The position numbers were made by a program, and so were the translations under genes. Shown here one piece after another: positions 37,960 through 47,268 of a stretch of DNA of 64,000 bases. The stretch comes from Hyphomonadaceae bacterium (GTDB lineage Bacteria; Pseudomonadota; Alphaproteobacteria; Caulobacterales; Hyphomonadaceae). The stretch lies in NCBI GenBank assembly GCA_022844345.1, contig JALHLU010000004.1, forward strand, positions 1-64,000. Reading direction: 5' to 3'. The notes beneath the pieces are model-generated. The model was not told where the DNA came from, ran no database searches, and saw only the letters and a program-made list of their open reading frames with translations. Numbering within the stretch: position 1 is the stretch's first letter; every line of letters begins with the position of its first letter.

Positions 37960-38892
37960 TTATTGCTTGCACTCCGGGTCGATGCCCTGGACGTAGTTGG
38001 CGATCACGTTGATGTCCTTCGCGGTCGCCGCGCCTTCAAAACCGGTGAGGCGCTCATAGCCGACATCGACCGGATACTGCTTGAGGTACCAGTCGGCGAC
38101 CGGCCGATAGGACCAGTGCCACTTCTCCTCTTCATATCCCGTCGTGCGTCCGCTCTCCTCGCCCTTCTTTGTATAGACCTGGCAGAAGCCATAAGTGGTC
38201 GCATGCTGGACCAGCCAGTCATAGACGCGCTTTCCCTCGCGCGTGTTGTTGAAATAGTTGTTGTCCAGCGCGTTGATGTCGAAGTCCGTGCCCCAGTGAT
38301 GGCGCGAGGTTCCTGGCATGGAGGAGAATTCGAGGATCTTGAGAGCGCGCGCCTTCGGGTCGGGCACGGAGACGTTGAGCTTCTTCCCGCCCACCAGCGT
38401 CTTGCCGCTCCACTTGTCCTCCCAGATCTTCTTCTGGTCCGAGAAAGACCGGAAGGCTGAAACGATCTTCAACTTGTAGCCATTGGCCGCGGCGTTCTCG
38501 GCCATGCGCACGAACGCGTCGACCGCGTCCCTGTGGCCCCAGACGCGGCTGCCGCCGAGATACTTTTCCGGTATGCGCGCGAACATGGGGTCGCTTGCGG
38601 GGTCGATGTCCCCGATCAGGTATTTGAGTGCGACGTGGGATGTGGACGGCTGCACCGGCGCTTCCGGCGCCGTGGCGGCGGCGGGCGGGGCAGGCGGATC
38701 CACTGCCGTACCTTCAGCCGGCGGCTGCACCACCTGTTCGACGGCTGCCGAGGCTGCCAGCGCGGATGTGGGCGTCACGATCGCGCCTGCAGGGGCTGCA
38801 GCTGGCGAGTCCGGTTCCTGGCCGGCGCTTGCGCTGCACGCGGCAAGCACGCCTGCAAGAGCAGGGTACAAAAGGCTGCGGCCGATTTTCAT
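37960..38892 (-). CDS. M15 family (VanY-type) D-alanyl-D-alanine carboxypeptidase, lipoprotein
   Basis: Trims the terminal D-Ala of peptidoglycan stem peptides. 310 residues from ATG 38892, with lipobox VLAAC (Cys19) and a long Ala/Pro linker to about residue 95. The zinc site of M15 is clear: SRHHWGTDFDI supplies His and Asp, and EEKWHWSY supplies Glu and the second His. SAFRSFSDQKKIWEDK is the usual segment before them. A longer in-frame start to 38946 is rejected because it precedes the signal. Confidence 0.9.
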   Translation of the reverse strand: MKIGRSLLYPALAGVLAACSASAGQEPDSPAAAPAGAIVTPTSALAASAAVEQVVQPPAEGTAVDPPAPPAAATAPEAPVQPSTSHVALKYLIGDIDPASDPMFARIPEKYLGGSRVWGHRDAVDAFVRMAENAAANGYKLKIVSAFRSFSDQKKIWEDKWSGKTLVGGKKLNVSVPDPKARALKILEFSSMPGTSRHHWGTDFDINALDNNYFNNTREGKRVYDWLVQHATTYGFCQVYTKKGEESGRTTGYEEEKWHWSYRPVADWYLKQYPVDVGYERLTGFEGAATAKDINVIANYVQGIDPECKQ

Positions 38893-39059
38893 GCCGGTCT
38901 CCGATCGCCCCGTCCTGATCAAATCACGTTCGCGGGCCATGTCCATGGTTCATGGCGCCGCGTTTAGAAAAGGTTGCAGCGCGGGAACGAGCCATGACCC
39001 AGCCTTTCGCGGCGGGCTGCTAGCCACGAATGACTAGGAATGGCTAGCGGGTGAGGGCC

Positions 39060-39959
39060 TCAGTTCTTGAACTTCGATTCACGCGGCCGCATCAGGCCTT
39101 CCTGCGTCACCGAGGCGACCAGCGTGCCGGCTTCGGTGAAGACCTCGCCGCGATTGAAGCCGCGCGCGCCCGAGGCGGAGGGCGAGTCCATCGCATAGAG
39201 CAGCCAGTTCGAGATATCGAACGGCTCGTGAAACCACATCGAGTGGTCGAGCGAGGCCATCTGCACCCCGCCCGTGAACCAGTTCACGCCATGCGGCTTG
39301 GTGGCGGTGTCGAGAATGCCCATGTCCGAGGCGTAGGCCAGCAGGCATTGCTGCAGCGGGATGTTGTTGGGATCGACCACGCCGCGCGCGCGCATCCACA
39401 TCTGCTTCTTTGGCTCGGTCTTGACCGGGCTGATCATCTGGCGCGGATCGACCGGCTTCAGCTCGATCGGGCGGGGGCGCGCGAACTGTTTCTGGAATTC
39501 CTTGGGGATGTGATCCTTCGCCATCGCGCGCAGCTCGTCCTCGCTTTTGAGGTCGTCCGGCTTCTTCACCGCTGGCATGGGCGTCTGGTGGGTGAAGCCC
39601 TGTTCGGGCGCCTGGAAGGAAGCGGCGAGGTTGAAGATCTGCTCGCCATGCTGGACGGCGATGACGCGGCGGGTCGCAAAGCTCTTGCCATCGCGCGCGC
39701 GGTCGACCTCGTAGAGGATCGGGACGGTGGGATCGCCCGGCCGGATGAAATAGGCGTGCAGGCTGTGGCACACCCGGTTCTCGACCGTCCGGTAGGCCGC
39801 CACCAGCGCCTGCGCGATGACCTGGCCGCCGAACACGCGCTTCATGCCATCGTCGGGCGACAGGCCCCGGAACAGGTTCACCTCAATGCGCTCGATGTTG
39901 AGCAGGTTGATCAGGTCGGCGACCGGGTCGTCGCTGAAGGGGGGAGCGGTGTTGGCCAT
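39060..39959 (-). CDS. tesB: Acyl-CoA thioesterase II
   Basis: Hydrolyses medium- and long-chain acyl-CoA in the cytoplasm. 299 residues, close to the usual 290, with a double hot-dog fold. Seen are LFRGLSPDDGMKRVFGGQVIAQAL, the conserved HSLHAYFIRPGD and GKSFATRRV, and the C-terminal SLDHSMWFHEPFD with the active-site Asp and the final LVASVTQEGLMR with Gln. A stand-alone gene. Confidence 0.93.
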   Translation of the reverse strand: MANTAPPFSDDPVADLINLLNIERIEVNLFRGLSPDDGMKRVFGGQVIAQALVAAYRTVENRVCHSLHAYFIRPGDPTVPILYEVDRARDGKSFATRRVIAVQHGEQIFNLAASFQAPEQGFTHQTPMPAVKKPDDLKSEDELRAMAKDHIPKEFQKQFARPRPIELKPVDPRQMISPVKTEPKKQMWMRARGVVDPNNIPLQQCLLAYASDMGILDTATKPHGVNWFTGGVQMASLDHSMWFHEPFDISNWLLYAMDSPSASGARGFNRGEVFTEAGTLVASVTQEGLMRPRESKFKN

Positions 39960-40091
39960 GTTCGGTTCCAGACAGGTGCAGGCGGGAGGCGGGCCAGATG
40001 GTGGAAGGCGTGGCTGGTCTTGCGCCAGCCCATGCCCCGTGTTGCCGCGCAGGTATAGACTCCGGCGGGCGGAAAGCGAACCCGCGCGGTG

Positions 40092-40628
40092 CTACTGGGC
40101 GGGAGGTTCGGCGGGCTGCTCGGGGAGAGGCGGGGGCTCGGGCTGGCCAGAGCATTCGCCGGTCCGCGTGGCGATGGTGATGATGGTGGTCGTGCCGGAG
40201 GCCGGGGGGGTGGGGTTCGAGGCCGTTATCACCTCGGTCATCGTATAGGCGGATGCCAGATTGCCCGTGATGATGATTTCGGTCCGGTCATCGCCACAGG
40301 TCGTGGAGCCGAGAATGCTCGATCCCTCCTGACGAAACGCCGCGGGCGCACAGCCGGCGACGGGTGGACGATGGAGGTCGTAGGCCTGTCTCAGCGTCGG
40401 CTGGTAAACGAGGCAATGGCCCTCGCGTGGCGTGGTGACGCCATCGATCGATTCGATGAACGACCAGCGGCCGGCGGCCGGGCCGGGCAGGTCAGGCGCC
40501 GGGGCGGGCGCGGGCGGCAGGGCCGCGGGTACGATATCTTCGGCCACAGCGGCTGCTTCGGGTCCCCCGGCAGGCTCGCCGCTGCAGGCGGCCAGGGCCA
40601 GCGTCACAACCAGGACAAGATGTTTCAT
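40092..40628 (-). CDS. Hypothetical lipoprotein, possibly DUF3617-like
   Basis: 178 residues from ATG 40628 with lipobox ALAAC. A Pro/Ala linker is followed by a compact domain with [19 protein letters not shown], and paired Cys ([20 protein letters not shown]). It ends in a Pro-rich tail. The W/C pattern recalls DUF3617 periplasmic proteins but the match is weak. Longer in-frame starts reach the yebC promoter region and are rejected. Confidence 0.62.
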   Translation of the reverse strand: MKHLVLVVTLALAACSGEPAGGPEAAAVAEDIVPAALPPAPAPAPDLPGPAAGRWSFIESIDGVTTPREGHCLVYQPTLRQAYDLHRPPVAGCAPAAFRQEGSSILGSTTCGDDRTEIIITGNLASAYTMTEVITASNPTPPASGTTTIITIATRTGECSGQPEPPPLPEQPAEPPAQ

Positions 40629-40839
40629 CGCAGTCTTCCCCGGGGGATTCGAACCCGGCCAGCATAATGCGCCGCACGCCACATGCGATGGCCGCGTGCA
40701 TGAAACCTCATTCTGCCTCGAAATTTGGCGCGCCGGGCGGCGCCGGCAGGCCGGAAAGCTTGCATCCGGCGGGCCCTCTCGGCTATGCGGGCCATCCGCC
40801 CCTTTTGGGGGCCAGCACACATCTGACGCGAGTATTTCC

Positions 40840-41589
40840 ATGGCCGGCCATAGCAAGTGGGCCAACATCCAGCATCGCAAGGGCAAGGCGGACAAGGCCA
40901 AGGCCAAGCTGTTCTCCAAGCTGGCGAAGGAGATCACCGTCGCCGCCAAGTCGGGCATGGCGGATGTGAACTTCAATCCGCGCCTGCGCCTCGCGGTGAA
41001 CAACGCCAAGGCCGCCTCGATGCCGAAGGACAACATCCAGCGCGCCATCGACAAGGGCGCCGGCGGCGACGGCGCCAATTACGAGGCGATCCGCTATGAA
41101 GGCTTTGCGCCCGGCGGGGTCGGCCTGATCGTGGAATGCTCCACCGACAACAAGAACCGCGCCGCGACCGATGTCCGCACGGCCTTCACCCACCATGGCG
41201 GCAATCTTGGCCAGACGGGCGCTGTCTCCTCCGGCTTCGAACATGTCGGCGAGATCGTCTATCCGCCAAATGCAGGCACCGAAGACGCCATCATGGAAGC
41301 CGCTCTCGATGCAGGCGCGTCCGATGTCTCCAGCGATGCAGACGGCCACTACATCTACACGGCGCGCGCGGACCTTGCTGAAGTTGCAGCCGCCCTTGAG
41401 GGCAAGATCAAGGTTGCTGCAACCTCCACCGGTCTGATCTGGAAGCCGCTCAACACCGTGGCTGTCGAAGGCGAGAACGCCGACAAGCTGATGAAGATGC
41501 TCGAAGAGCTCGAGGATTGCGACGACGTGCAGAACGTCTACGGCAACTACGAACTCTCCGACGCGGAGATGGCGCGCCTGGGGGGGTAG
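40840..41589 (+). CDS. yebC: YebC/PmpR family translation/transcription factor
   Basis: 249 residues from ATG 40840: [20 protein letters not shown], the invariant family start. The rest shows [15 protein letters not shown], the [19 protein letters not shown] region, and [10 protein letters not shown]. YebC proteins were described as DNA-binding regulators, and more recently as factors that relieve ribosome stalling at proline stretches. The polyproline subtilase in this window would be one client if that holds here. Confidence 0.95.
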   Translation: MAGHSKWANIQHRKGKADKAKAKLFSKLAKEITVAAKSGMADVNFNPRLRLAVNNAKAASMPKDNIQRAIDKGAGGDGANYEAIRYEGFAPGGVGLIVECSTDNKNRAATDVRTAFTHHGGNLGQTGAVSSGFEHVGEIVYPPNAGTEDAIMEAALDAGASDVSSDADGHYIYTARADLAEVAAALEGKIKVAATSTGLIWKPLNTVAVEGENADKLMKMLEELEDCDDVQNVYGNYELSDAEMARLGG

Positions 41590-41603
41590 GGGCACCTTGG
41601 CTG

Positions 41604-42143
41604 CTACCGCTCAGGCACCGGATAGTCCGGCGATTTGTAAATGCCCATGCTTGGCAGGCCGAGCTTGTAGTCGATATGGCAGGCCTCGCACGCTGCGACC
41701 AGACGATCGCCGGCTGCGTTCAGGAGGGCGACGTTCTTCGCCTTCGTCGCCGCAAGCGCGTCCATGCCAGCTGCGCTCATCTCGTCCGACATAGAAATCC
41801 ATTTCGGATCGGCGACCCATGTCGCATCATTCGGCCCGGTGCCGGCGAGCTGGATCAGCTTGCCCCCCACGGCCATCTGGTAGGCGTGATGTTCCGCCGC
41901 GCGCCAGCCTGCCTCGGTCGTCGGCGGCTCATAGGCATCCAGCCACAGCGGCTCGGAGGCGTGGTCGACCAGCGCCACCATCACGGCGTTGAGACTGACT
42001 GGAAGCGTAATCGGTCGCGGCGTCGCTGCCGCCGCTTCGGCGGCCGATGGCGTTTCGGCGGCGGGCGTTTCCGGCGACGGGGGCGCGCACGCGGCGGCCA
42101 GTGCAACCAGGCCGGCTGACATCACGAACAATCCAGAGCGCAT
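41604..42143 (-). CDS. Cytochrome c-type lipoprotein (cytochrome c'-like)
   Basis: 179 residues from ATG 42143 with lipobox LAAAC. The body is helical, and a single haem motif lies near the C-terminus (LVAACEACHIDYKLG: C-x-x-C-H). A C-terminal CxxCH on a helical bundle is the layout of cytochrome c'. It probably binds one haem in the periplasm. The Ala-rich linker after the lipobox is about 30 residues. Confidence 0.75.
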   Translation of the reverse strand: MRSGLFVMSAGLVALAAACAPPSPETPAAETPSAAEAAAATPRPITLPVSLNAVMVALVDHASEPLWLDAYEPPTTEAGWRAAEHHAYQMAVGGKLIQLAGTGPNDATWVADPKWISMSDEMSAAGMDALAATKAKNVALLNAAGDRLVAACEACHIDYKLGLPSMGIYKSPDYPVPER

Positions 42144-42228
42144 TTGAGCAACTCCCTCTCTGCTGCTGGCAGAGAGGCTGCGCTCCACGCGGGGCGGCGG
42201 ACTTGATTACGATCAATCGCCGCCCGAT

Positions 42229-42858
42229 CTAGGGCCTCGACGGGAAGATTCCCTGCGTCGCGATGCAGCTGACGCCAGCGCCTGCAGCTTGCGGCGCTTC
42301 CGGCGCCGCGCGCGTTACCCGGATGCTCGAGGTCAGGTCGTTGAAGCCGCGTGCAACAAGGCAGCGATCCTCGCCTGTAATCGTCACGGACTGGCCATCG
42401 AGATTGGCGCCGTCGAACAGCGTCACAATCCAGCCGGGTGAGGCGCGAACGCTGGATACGTTGTTGTCGCTGTAGGGCGGGCGGGCGAGGTCGCTGGCGC
42501 GATGGTCGCCAAGTCCTAGCGGGACGTTCCAGCCCTCAAGTTCGCAATGCTCGTAGATGCGCGCCTCGCCACCGCCGGCATTCGCAGGCGCCGCTGGGGC
42601 GGGGCTGCTCATTGGCGGGGCGATCCGGGGCAGGGCGAAAGTTGAGCGGCCATCGCCGCCATAGGTTGTGCCCAGCAGGCTGAACAGCGCCGAGTGCTGC
42701 GAGATCTGCAGCATCGCGCCATTGGCCGGGGCCCAGCCGACCGGACAGAAATTCGACGCGAACTGGCGCACTTCGCCCACATAGGCATCCTGCGCGATTG
42801 CGGGCGCTGACACGCAAAGCGTCGCGATTGCCACGCACGCGGCTGAATTCAATCTCAT
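42229..42858 (-). CDS. Secreted tail-collar domain fused to a beta/gamma-crystallin-like domain
   Basis: 209 residues from ATG 42858 with a signal peptide ending APAIAQ. Residues about 25-80 match the phage-tail-collar (microcystin-dependent MdpB) domain: GEVRQFASNFCPVGW, QHSALFSLLGTTYGGDG, STFALPRI. After a Pro/Ala linker, residues about 105-190 have Greek-key strands like beta/gamma-crystallins: ARIYEHCELEGWNVPLG, VSSVRASPGWIVTLFDG and GFNDLTSSIRVTR. Cys residues may form a disulphide. The fusion is unusual and its function unknown. Confidence 0.72.
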   Translation of the reverse strand: MRLNSAACVAIATLCVSAPAIAQDAYVGEVRQFASNFCPVGWAPANGAMLQISQHSALFSLLGTTYGGDGRSTFALPRIAPPMSSPAPAAPANAGGGEARIYEHCELEGWNVPLGLGDHRASDLARPPYSDNNVSSVRASPGWIVTLFDGANLDGQSVTITGEDRCLVARGFNDLTSSIRVTRAAPEAPQAAGAGVSCIATQGIFPSRP

Positions 42859-43023
42859 TGTCCCGTCCTCCCGATCCAGGACAGGACCCTGCGCGCTGAC
42901 TTGCTGTGGCGCAAGGGCGGACGGCATGCCCGGCGCCAACACCGTTTGCGCCGACAGCGGAAATCCGGAACGGAAGAACGACTACGGGGTTGGAGTTGAA
43001 GCAACCTCGAAAAGTGGACCATC

Positions 43024-43236
43024 ATGAAAATCATTGCCCTTGGCGCTGCGGCCCTGCTGCTCACCGCTTGCGGCACGACGAACAGTTCGCGAGGTCTCTC
43101 GGGCGCCATGATTGGCGCTGGTGTTGGCATGCTCGGCGGGCCGATTGGTGTCGGAGCTGGCCTTCTGATTGGCGCGGGAACCGGCATTCTGACCGATGCG
43201 GACGACTTCAACCTCGGCAAGCCGATCTGGGACTAG
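43024..43236 (+). CDS. Small glycine-zipper lipoprotein
   Basis: 70 residues with lipobox LLLTAC, then a Gly-zipper stretch (GAMIGAGVGMLGGPIG) and a short polar end. Small outer-membrane lipoproteins with such zippers are widespread; no specific role can be given. ATG 43024. Confidence 0.75.
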   Translation: MKIIALGAAALLLTACGTTNSSRGLSGAMIGAGVGMLGGPIGVGAGLLIGAGTGILTDADDFNLGKPIWD

Positions 43237-43272
43237 CCTTAGAGCCCACGCTGGCGAACGATCGAGCGAGGG

Positions 43273-43725
43273 TTACCTCACGCCCTGCAACATCCCAGTT
43301 TCGCGGAGCGGCCGCACGTGCAGCCGTGCGCCCAGCTTTGTGCCGCTCAGCGACCGGCAGAAGGTTGCATCGTAGAGGCCTGCGGCCGCCAGGAAGCGGA
43401 TCGCGCGCGCTTCGAGGTCCTTCGCCCGTTCGCGCTCCGCATCGTCGCGCATCCGCACGTCGCGGATCGCAGACAGCAATTGCGCCATGGCGCCGGCAGC
43501 CGAAACCGCCTCGACCTGCGCAAGACGATCGCGCGCATCTTCTGCCGCAAGGATAAGTTCGTCCGAGATTGCCTCCAGCTGCGCCATCAGGCCGGGCGAG
43601 CTCGCCAGTTGCGCCTCTTCATGCAGGCGCGCGACATGGTCGATGAAGCCTTCCAGCCGTACGACAGCTGCGGCGCAGGCGGCGGCGGGGCAGAATTCGA
43701 TTGGATCGGCAGTCTGCGTAGACAT
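43273..43725 (-). CDS. Hypothetical helical protein
   Basis: 150 residues from ATG 43725 (MSTQTADPIEF). It is largely helical and charged (RLEGFIDHVARLHEEAQL, then EAISDELILAAEDARDRL and RDDAERERAKDLEARAIRFL). No signal peptide and no recognised domain. An upstream in-frame Met at 43803 has no supporting features. Confidence 0.6.
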   Translation of the reverse strand: MSTQTADPIEFCPAAACAAAVVRLEGFIDHVARLHEEAQLASSPGLMAQLEAISDELILAAEDARDRLAQVEAVSAAGAMAQLLSAIRDVRMRDDAERERAKDLEARAIRFLAAAGLYDATFCRSLSGTKLGARLHVRPLRETGMLQGVR

Positions 43726-43895
43726 CGGGCGCGTCCTCCTTCGCCTGCAGCCGGAAGCAGCTTTTAGCAGCTCCGGGCGGCTCATGGGAGTTATCAGGCG
43801 CAAATGGTTAACGAGGTGTTAACTGCGCCGGTCCGGCGCCCGCAAAGGCCCGGTCTCAAAGGGTTTGATTGTGGATGGACGAGGCGAGCGCAGGC

Positions 43896-44081
43896 TTAGC
43901 CGGGGAGTTTGCCGGACTTCCAGAGTTCCTGGAGGTGCTGGAGGATGATGTTCCGCGCAACCTCAGCCCGGTTGGAGCCATAGAGGCCGGAATCCACCAG
44001 AATTTCAAGGCGCTCGGCTGCCTTTTCGGGCAGCACGACGGTGAAGGGTTTGGTCCCCTGCGTGGCGGGTGGCTTGGCCAT
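43896..44081 (-). CDS. Ribbon-helix-helix (CopG-like) protein
   Basis: 61 residues: a strand-forming TKPFTVVLPEKAAERL, then a helix-turn-helix (LVDSGLYGSNRAEVARNIIL). This matches the RHH fold of small dimeric DNA-binding regulators, including antitoxins. No toxin gene is adjacent. It is divergent from a second RHH-like gene across 92 bases containing a direct repeat. Confidence 0.68.
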   Translation of the reverse strand: MAKPPATQGTKPFTVVLPEKAAERLEILVDSGLYGSNRAEVARNIILQHLQELWKSGKLPG

Positions 44082-44092
44082 ACATTGTCATT

Positions 44093-44110
44093 GCAATGCC
44101 TAGGCAATGC
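44093..44110. promoter_or_regulatory. Possible RHH operator (direct repeat)
   Basis: GCAATGC at 44093-44099 is repeated at 44104-44110, an 11-base (one helical turn) spacing with CTAG between. It lies between two divergent RHH-type genes, just upstream of the minus-strand start codon. RHH dimers bind such spaced short repeats. Confidence 0.4.
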
Positions 44111-44173
44111 TTGCAAGGTGATTCTCGCTACAGGCGTCGGGGGGCTCCCGACAGCTGCTGATGGAATCACGTG

Positions 44174-44389
44174 ATGACCAAGACAGCAAATCGCCAGCCG
44201 CTCACCGTCAGGCTCGATCCTGAATCGAAGAAGCTGTTCTCGGAAGAGGCGGAGAAGTGCGGGCTAGAGCCGGGTGTCGCCGCGCGCCAGATCCTTGAAC
44301 TCTACGTCCAGCGCCTGCGCGAAAGCGGCGACTACATCCAGACGCTGGCGGATTTCTCACACGCGATGAAGCCGTCACGAGCGGGATAG
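44174..44389 (+). CDS. Small RHH-like protein
   Basis: 71 residues from ATG 44174 (GTG 44171 is an alternative). RQPLTVRLDPESKKLFSEEA and the following helix (GLEPGVAARQILELYVQRL) fit a ribbon-helix-helix fold. Its 3' end overlaps the end of the minus-strand coiled-coil gene by 15 bases. Confidence 0.62.
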   Translation: MTKTANRQPLTVRLDPESKKLFSEEAEKCGLEPGVAARQILELYVQRLRESGDYIQTLADFSHAMKPSRAG

Positions 44390-45124
44390 CAGCGACGGGC
44401 CATCTGCCCAAAGTCGCTCTGATATAATTTTCTCAATTGCGTCCAACAGCGGTCGGCCTTCCGACTCTACCTTGTCCATCTCGGTGCGCCAAACGGTTGG
44501 GTCGAAAGCGGGGTGCCGTTCGGAATTTTCGCGAGCATTGAGGGCCGAAATCAATATCCTCACGAGGTCGTCGAACTTGCCCTTGAGAGGGGGGCGAATA
44601 AAGATCGCGTTGCGGATGACAAACGTGTGGAAGTCTCGATATGCCTCCCTCGCTTCGTGAAGTTCATGAAGCGTCCGATAGCGTAAGTATTCAGAAGATT
44701 TGTCCTCCGCTTCTCTGACTCTGGCTTTTTGAGACTCTAGAAGGTCTGAAGCGGCTAGGAACTCTTCAAGCTGGTCGTGCGCCATTTCGTCGAGATTAAA
44801 AGTTCTCCTGAAGGTGGCGGACAGCGCTAAGGTACGAAGAAAAACATCATCAAGCTTTGCCCACGCTTGCGGCAAAACTTCGAACTCGAATTTTTGTAGT
44901 GTAGTTGCGCGGTCCAGAAGTTTTTGGATCTCGTGCCGCAGGTTCTCGAGCTCAATTTGCTGAGCATGGCGATGATCTTCTAGCCGCTTGTTGAATTTTG
45001 CATCCAACCATTTTTCTGCGAAGAGCCTGAAGAGCCAATACGCAAAACCAACCATCGCGGCGATTGTAATGCCTACGCCGGCGAGGCTCGAAAACGCAGT
45101 GTTGACTAACTCGTTGAACGTCAT
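44375..45124 (-). CDS. Membrane-anchored coiled-coil protein, low GC, unknown function
   Basis: 249 residues from ATG 45124. An N-terminal transmembrane helix (AGVGITIAAMVGFAYWLFRLF) is followed by a coiled-coil stretch (DHRHAQQIELENLRHEIQKL) and a helical domain ending in PSLLSRS. The gene is clearly poorer in GC than its neighbours and uses A/T-ending codons, which suggests recent transfer. No catalytic motif is visible. Similar single-span helical proteins occur singly in many bacteria. Confidence 0.75.
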   Translation of the reverse strand: MTFNELVNTAFSSLAGVGITIAAMVGFAYWLFRLFAEKWLDAKFNKRLEDHRHAQQIELENLRHEIQKLLDRATTLQKFEFEVLPQAWAKLDDVFLRTLALSATFRRTFNLDEMAHDQLEEFLAASDLLESQKARVREAEDKSSEYLRYRTLHELHEAREAYRDFHTFVIRNAIFIRPPLKGKFDDLVRILISALNARENSERHPAFDPTVWRTEMDKVESEGRPLLDAIEKIISERLWADGPSLLSRS

Positions 45125-45176
45125 CTTTTGCTCCCCACAACTCGATTTCACTGATTATAGAAGCAAGCAATCTCAT

Positions 45177-46025
45177 ATGAAACTCATCGACTCGATTTCC
45201 TTCCCCGGCTCGAAGCTGGGCGGCGGGATGAAGACCGGCACGGGCGACGATCGCTATGCGTTCGATGAAGCGGCCGGCTGGGCCTGCGTGATCGACGGCG
45301 CGACGGATGTTGGCCCAGTGCGCATCTTCAAGGCGGCGGAATCCGACGCGGCGCGCTACGCTGAAATCTTCGCCGCAGAGATCGTGAGGGGGCCGGCTGA
45401 CCCGCGCGAGATTCCGCAGGCATGGTTTGCGCGCCTGCTGCCGCGAATCCGCGCTGCGGTTGAGCGCGAGGTGAAGATCCCGTTGAAGGATGCGCCGCTG
45501 TCATCTTATCCCACCGCTGCGGCTACGTGGGTGCGCTTGCGCAAGGGCCGTATCGAGGGCGCGACGCTGGGCGACAGCATTGCCATCGTGAAATCGCCCG
45601 ATGGCCCCGTCAGCGTGTTCGGCGAGACCAGCAAGGCTGCGGACGAGCAGGGCCGCGCCAAGACCGTGATGGCGATGACGCCGGAAGACCGGCTGAAGTG
45701 GCTGCAGGATGTGCGCGCGATGCACAACACCGCGAAGGGATACTGGGTGTTCGGCGTACAGGCCGAAGCCGTCTCGCACATTGTCTATCAGGATGCGCCG
45801 GCGCCTGCGGGCACGAAGGTGCTGGTGATGACGGACGGCTTCTATCGGCTGGTCTCGCCCTATGCGCGCTACACGGATGAGGGCCTGATCGATGCAGTGA
45901 TCGCGCGCGGTCTCGGTCCGCTGATGCGCGAGCTGCGCGATATGGAAGCCTCGCCCGAGGACGATGCCAAGATCGGCCGCTTCAAGACGTCGGACGATGC
46001 AACCGCGCTGCTGCTGGAAGTCTGA
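45177..46025 (+). CDS. PP2C-like serine/threonine phosphatase
   Basis: 282 residues from ATG 45177. DDRYAFDEAAGWACVIDGATDVG holds the first metal-binding Asp residues of the PP2C fold, with LGDSIAIV and LVMTDGFYRLVS as later motifs; the final DDATALLLEV matches the usual D-N/D motif. It probably dephosphorylates Ser/Thr or a related cytoplasmic substrate. No sensor domain is attached. It is divergent from the low-GC gene by 52 bases. Confidence 0.8.
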   Translation: MKLIDSISFPGSKLGGGMKTGTGDDRYAFDEAAGWACVIDGATDVGPVRIFKAAESDAARYAEIFAAEIVRGPADPREIPQAWFARLLPRIRAAVEREVKIPLKDAPLSSYPTAAATWVRLRKGRIEGATLGDSIAIVKSPDGPVSVFGETSKAADEQGRAKTVMAMTPEDRLKWLQDVRAMHNTAKGYWVFGVQAEAVSHIVYQDAPAPAGTKVLVMTDGFYRLVSPYARYTDEGLIDAVIARGLGPLMRELRDMEASPEDDAKIGRFKTSDDATALLLEV

Positions 46026-46031
46026 GCCGGC

Positions 46032-47066
46032 TCAGCCGCCCTTCGCGACGCGCGCGTAGAGGGCCAGGGAATCCCGCACGAACGCTTCGCGCGTGAAGGT
46101 CGCCGCGTGGCTGGCGCGGCCGCCGGCGACAAGGCTTTCGGCAAGGCCGGGCTCCTCGATCACGCGGCGCATTGCGTTGGCCAGCGCATCTGCGTCGTCT
46201 TTCCGAACCAGCAATCCGTTGACGCCATCGACGACATAGGCGGCGGGGCCCACCGCATCGGTGGCGACCAGCGGCCGGCTCGCGGCCCATGCGTCGACCG
46301 TCACCGTGCCAAACGGTTCATAGCGCGAGGGGAACGCCACCAGCGTTGATGCCGCAAGCAGCGCGCCGCGATCATTGCGCCAGCCCAGAAAGCGCACGCG
46401 GTCATCTAGGCCCAGCCGCGTGCAGCGCGCCTTGAGATCGGCCTCAAGCGGCCCCTCGCCGGCGATCCACAGATAGAGCCCGGGAACTTTCGACGTGGCG
46501 TCCAGAAGCGTGTCCAGGCCCTTGCGCTCGTGCAGCCGCGCCAGCGCAAGCGCCACCGGCGCATCGCTGGGCGTTGCAAGCCCCGCACGGTCCGCCGCCG
46601 CCTGGCCTTCGAAGTCGGCATAGGTGTGGATGATGGCGCAACGATTCTCGGCGACGCCCTGGTCGCGGATGTGGCGCAACAGGTCGCGGGTAAGGCCCAC
46701 ATGCCAGTCGCAGTTCCTGAACCGCGCAAGCTTGTAATAGCCGCCATACCAGGCGACTGACCGGGCCCGGTAGGCCGCCGGTGCGAACTCGCCCGCACGC
46801 CCCATCCAGTACTGGATGACATCCGGCTGGAACGCGCCGATCGCGTGCAAAAGGGCGCGCCGCGTGCCCCAGGGCAGGTATCGGTCGAACCTGGCCCAGG
46901 TCACGGGAATTCCGGCTTGCTTGAGGCGCTCGACGCGATAGGCGCTCCCTGGCCGCGTCACCACGGCCTGAGCGACGCCCGCACTGGCCAGCGCCAGCAC
47001 GCTTTCAAGCATGATGTTCTCAGCGCCGCCTTCCCGGGCGCCAGCCATGACATGAAGCACGCGCAT
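46032..47066 (-). CDS. Glycosyltransferase family 4
   Basis: 344 residues, a GT-B type enzyme. It opens with HVMAGAREGGAENIMLES (nucleotide-binding loop of the N-domain) and has GLATPSDAPVALALARLHERKGLDTLL and WIAGEGPLEADLK in the C-domain. The late motif YEPFGTVTVDAWA has Asp where the E-x7-E signature normally ends in Glu. It probably adds a sugar in lipopolysaccharide or capsule synthesis. No cluster surrounds it. Confidence 0.86.
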   Translation of the reverse strand: MRVLHVMAGAREGGAENIMLESVLALASAGVAQAVVTRPGSAYRVERLKQAGIPVTWARFDRYLPWGTRRALLHAIGAFQPDVIQYWMGRAGEFAPAAYRARSVAWYGGYYKLARFRNCDWHVGLTRDLLRHIRDQGVAENRCAIIHTYADFEGQAAADRAGLATPSDAPVALALARLHERKGLDTLLDATSKVPGLYLWIAGEGPLEADLKARCTRLGLDDRVRFLGWRNDRGALLAASTLVAFPSRYEPFGTVTVDAWAASRPLVATDAVGPAAYVVDGVNGLLVRKDDADALANAMRRVIEEPGLAESLVAGGRASHAATFTREAFVRDSLALYARVAKGG

Positions 47067-47268
47067 ACAGGGAGCCCGGCAGTTGAGGATCGGCTGGATA
47101 GCCGCTTAAGACGGGCAGGGCAAACCCTTGGAGCCCATGGCGGGCCTGCGTCGTTGGGAAGCTGCCCGGGTCCCGTGAATCAAGGAAAACCTCACCCGTG
47201 CGGCCACAAACAGCGGTTGTTTCCAAAGCTTATCCCGCGTAGTTTCCGCGCGCTTTCCGGAGACATGG

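Noticed and set aside
40640-40675. T-arm-like GGGTTCGAATCCC on the minus strand, suggesting a tRNA 3' end
   Set aside because: Only three base pairs of stem form and no acceptor, D or anticodon arm can be found; at most a remnant or chance.
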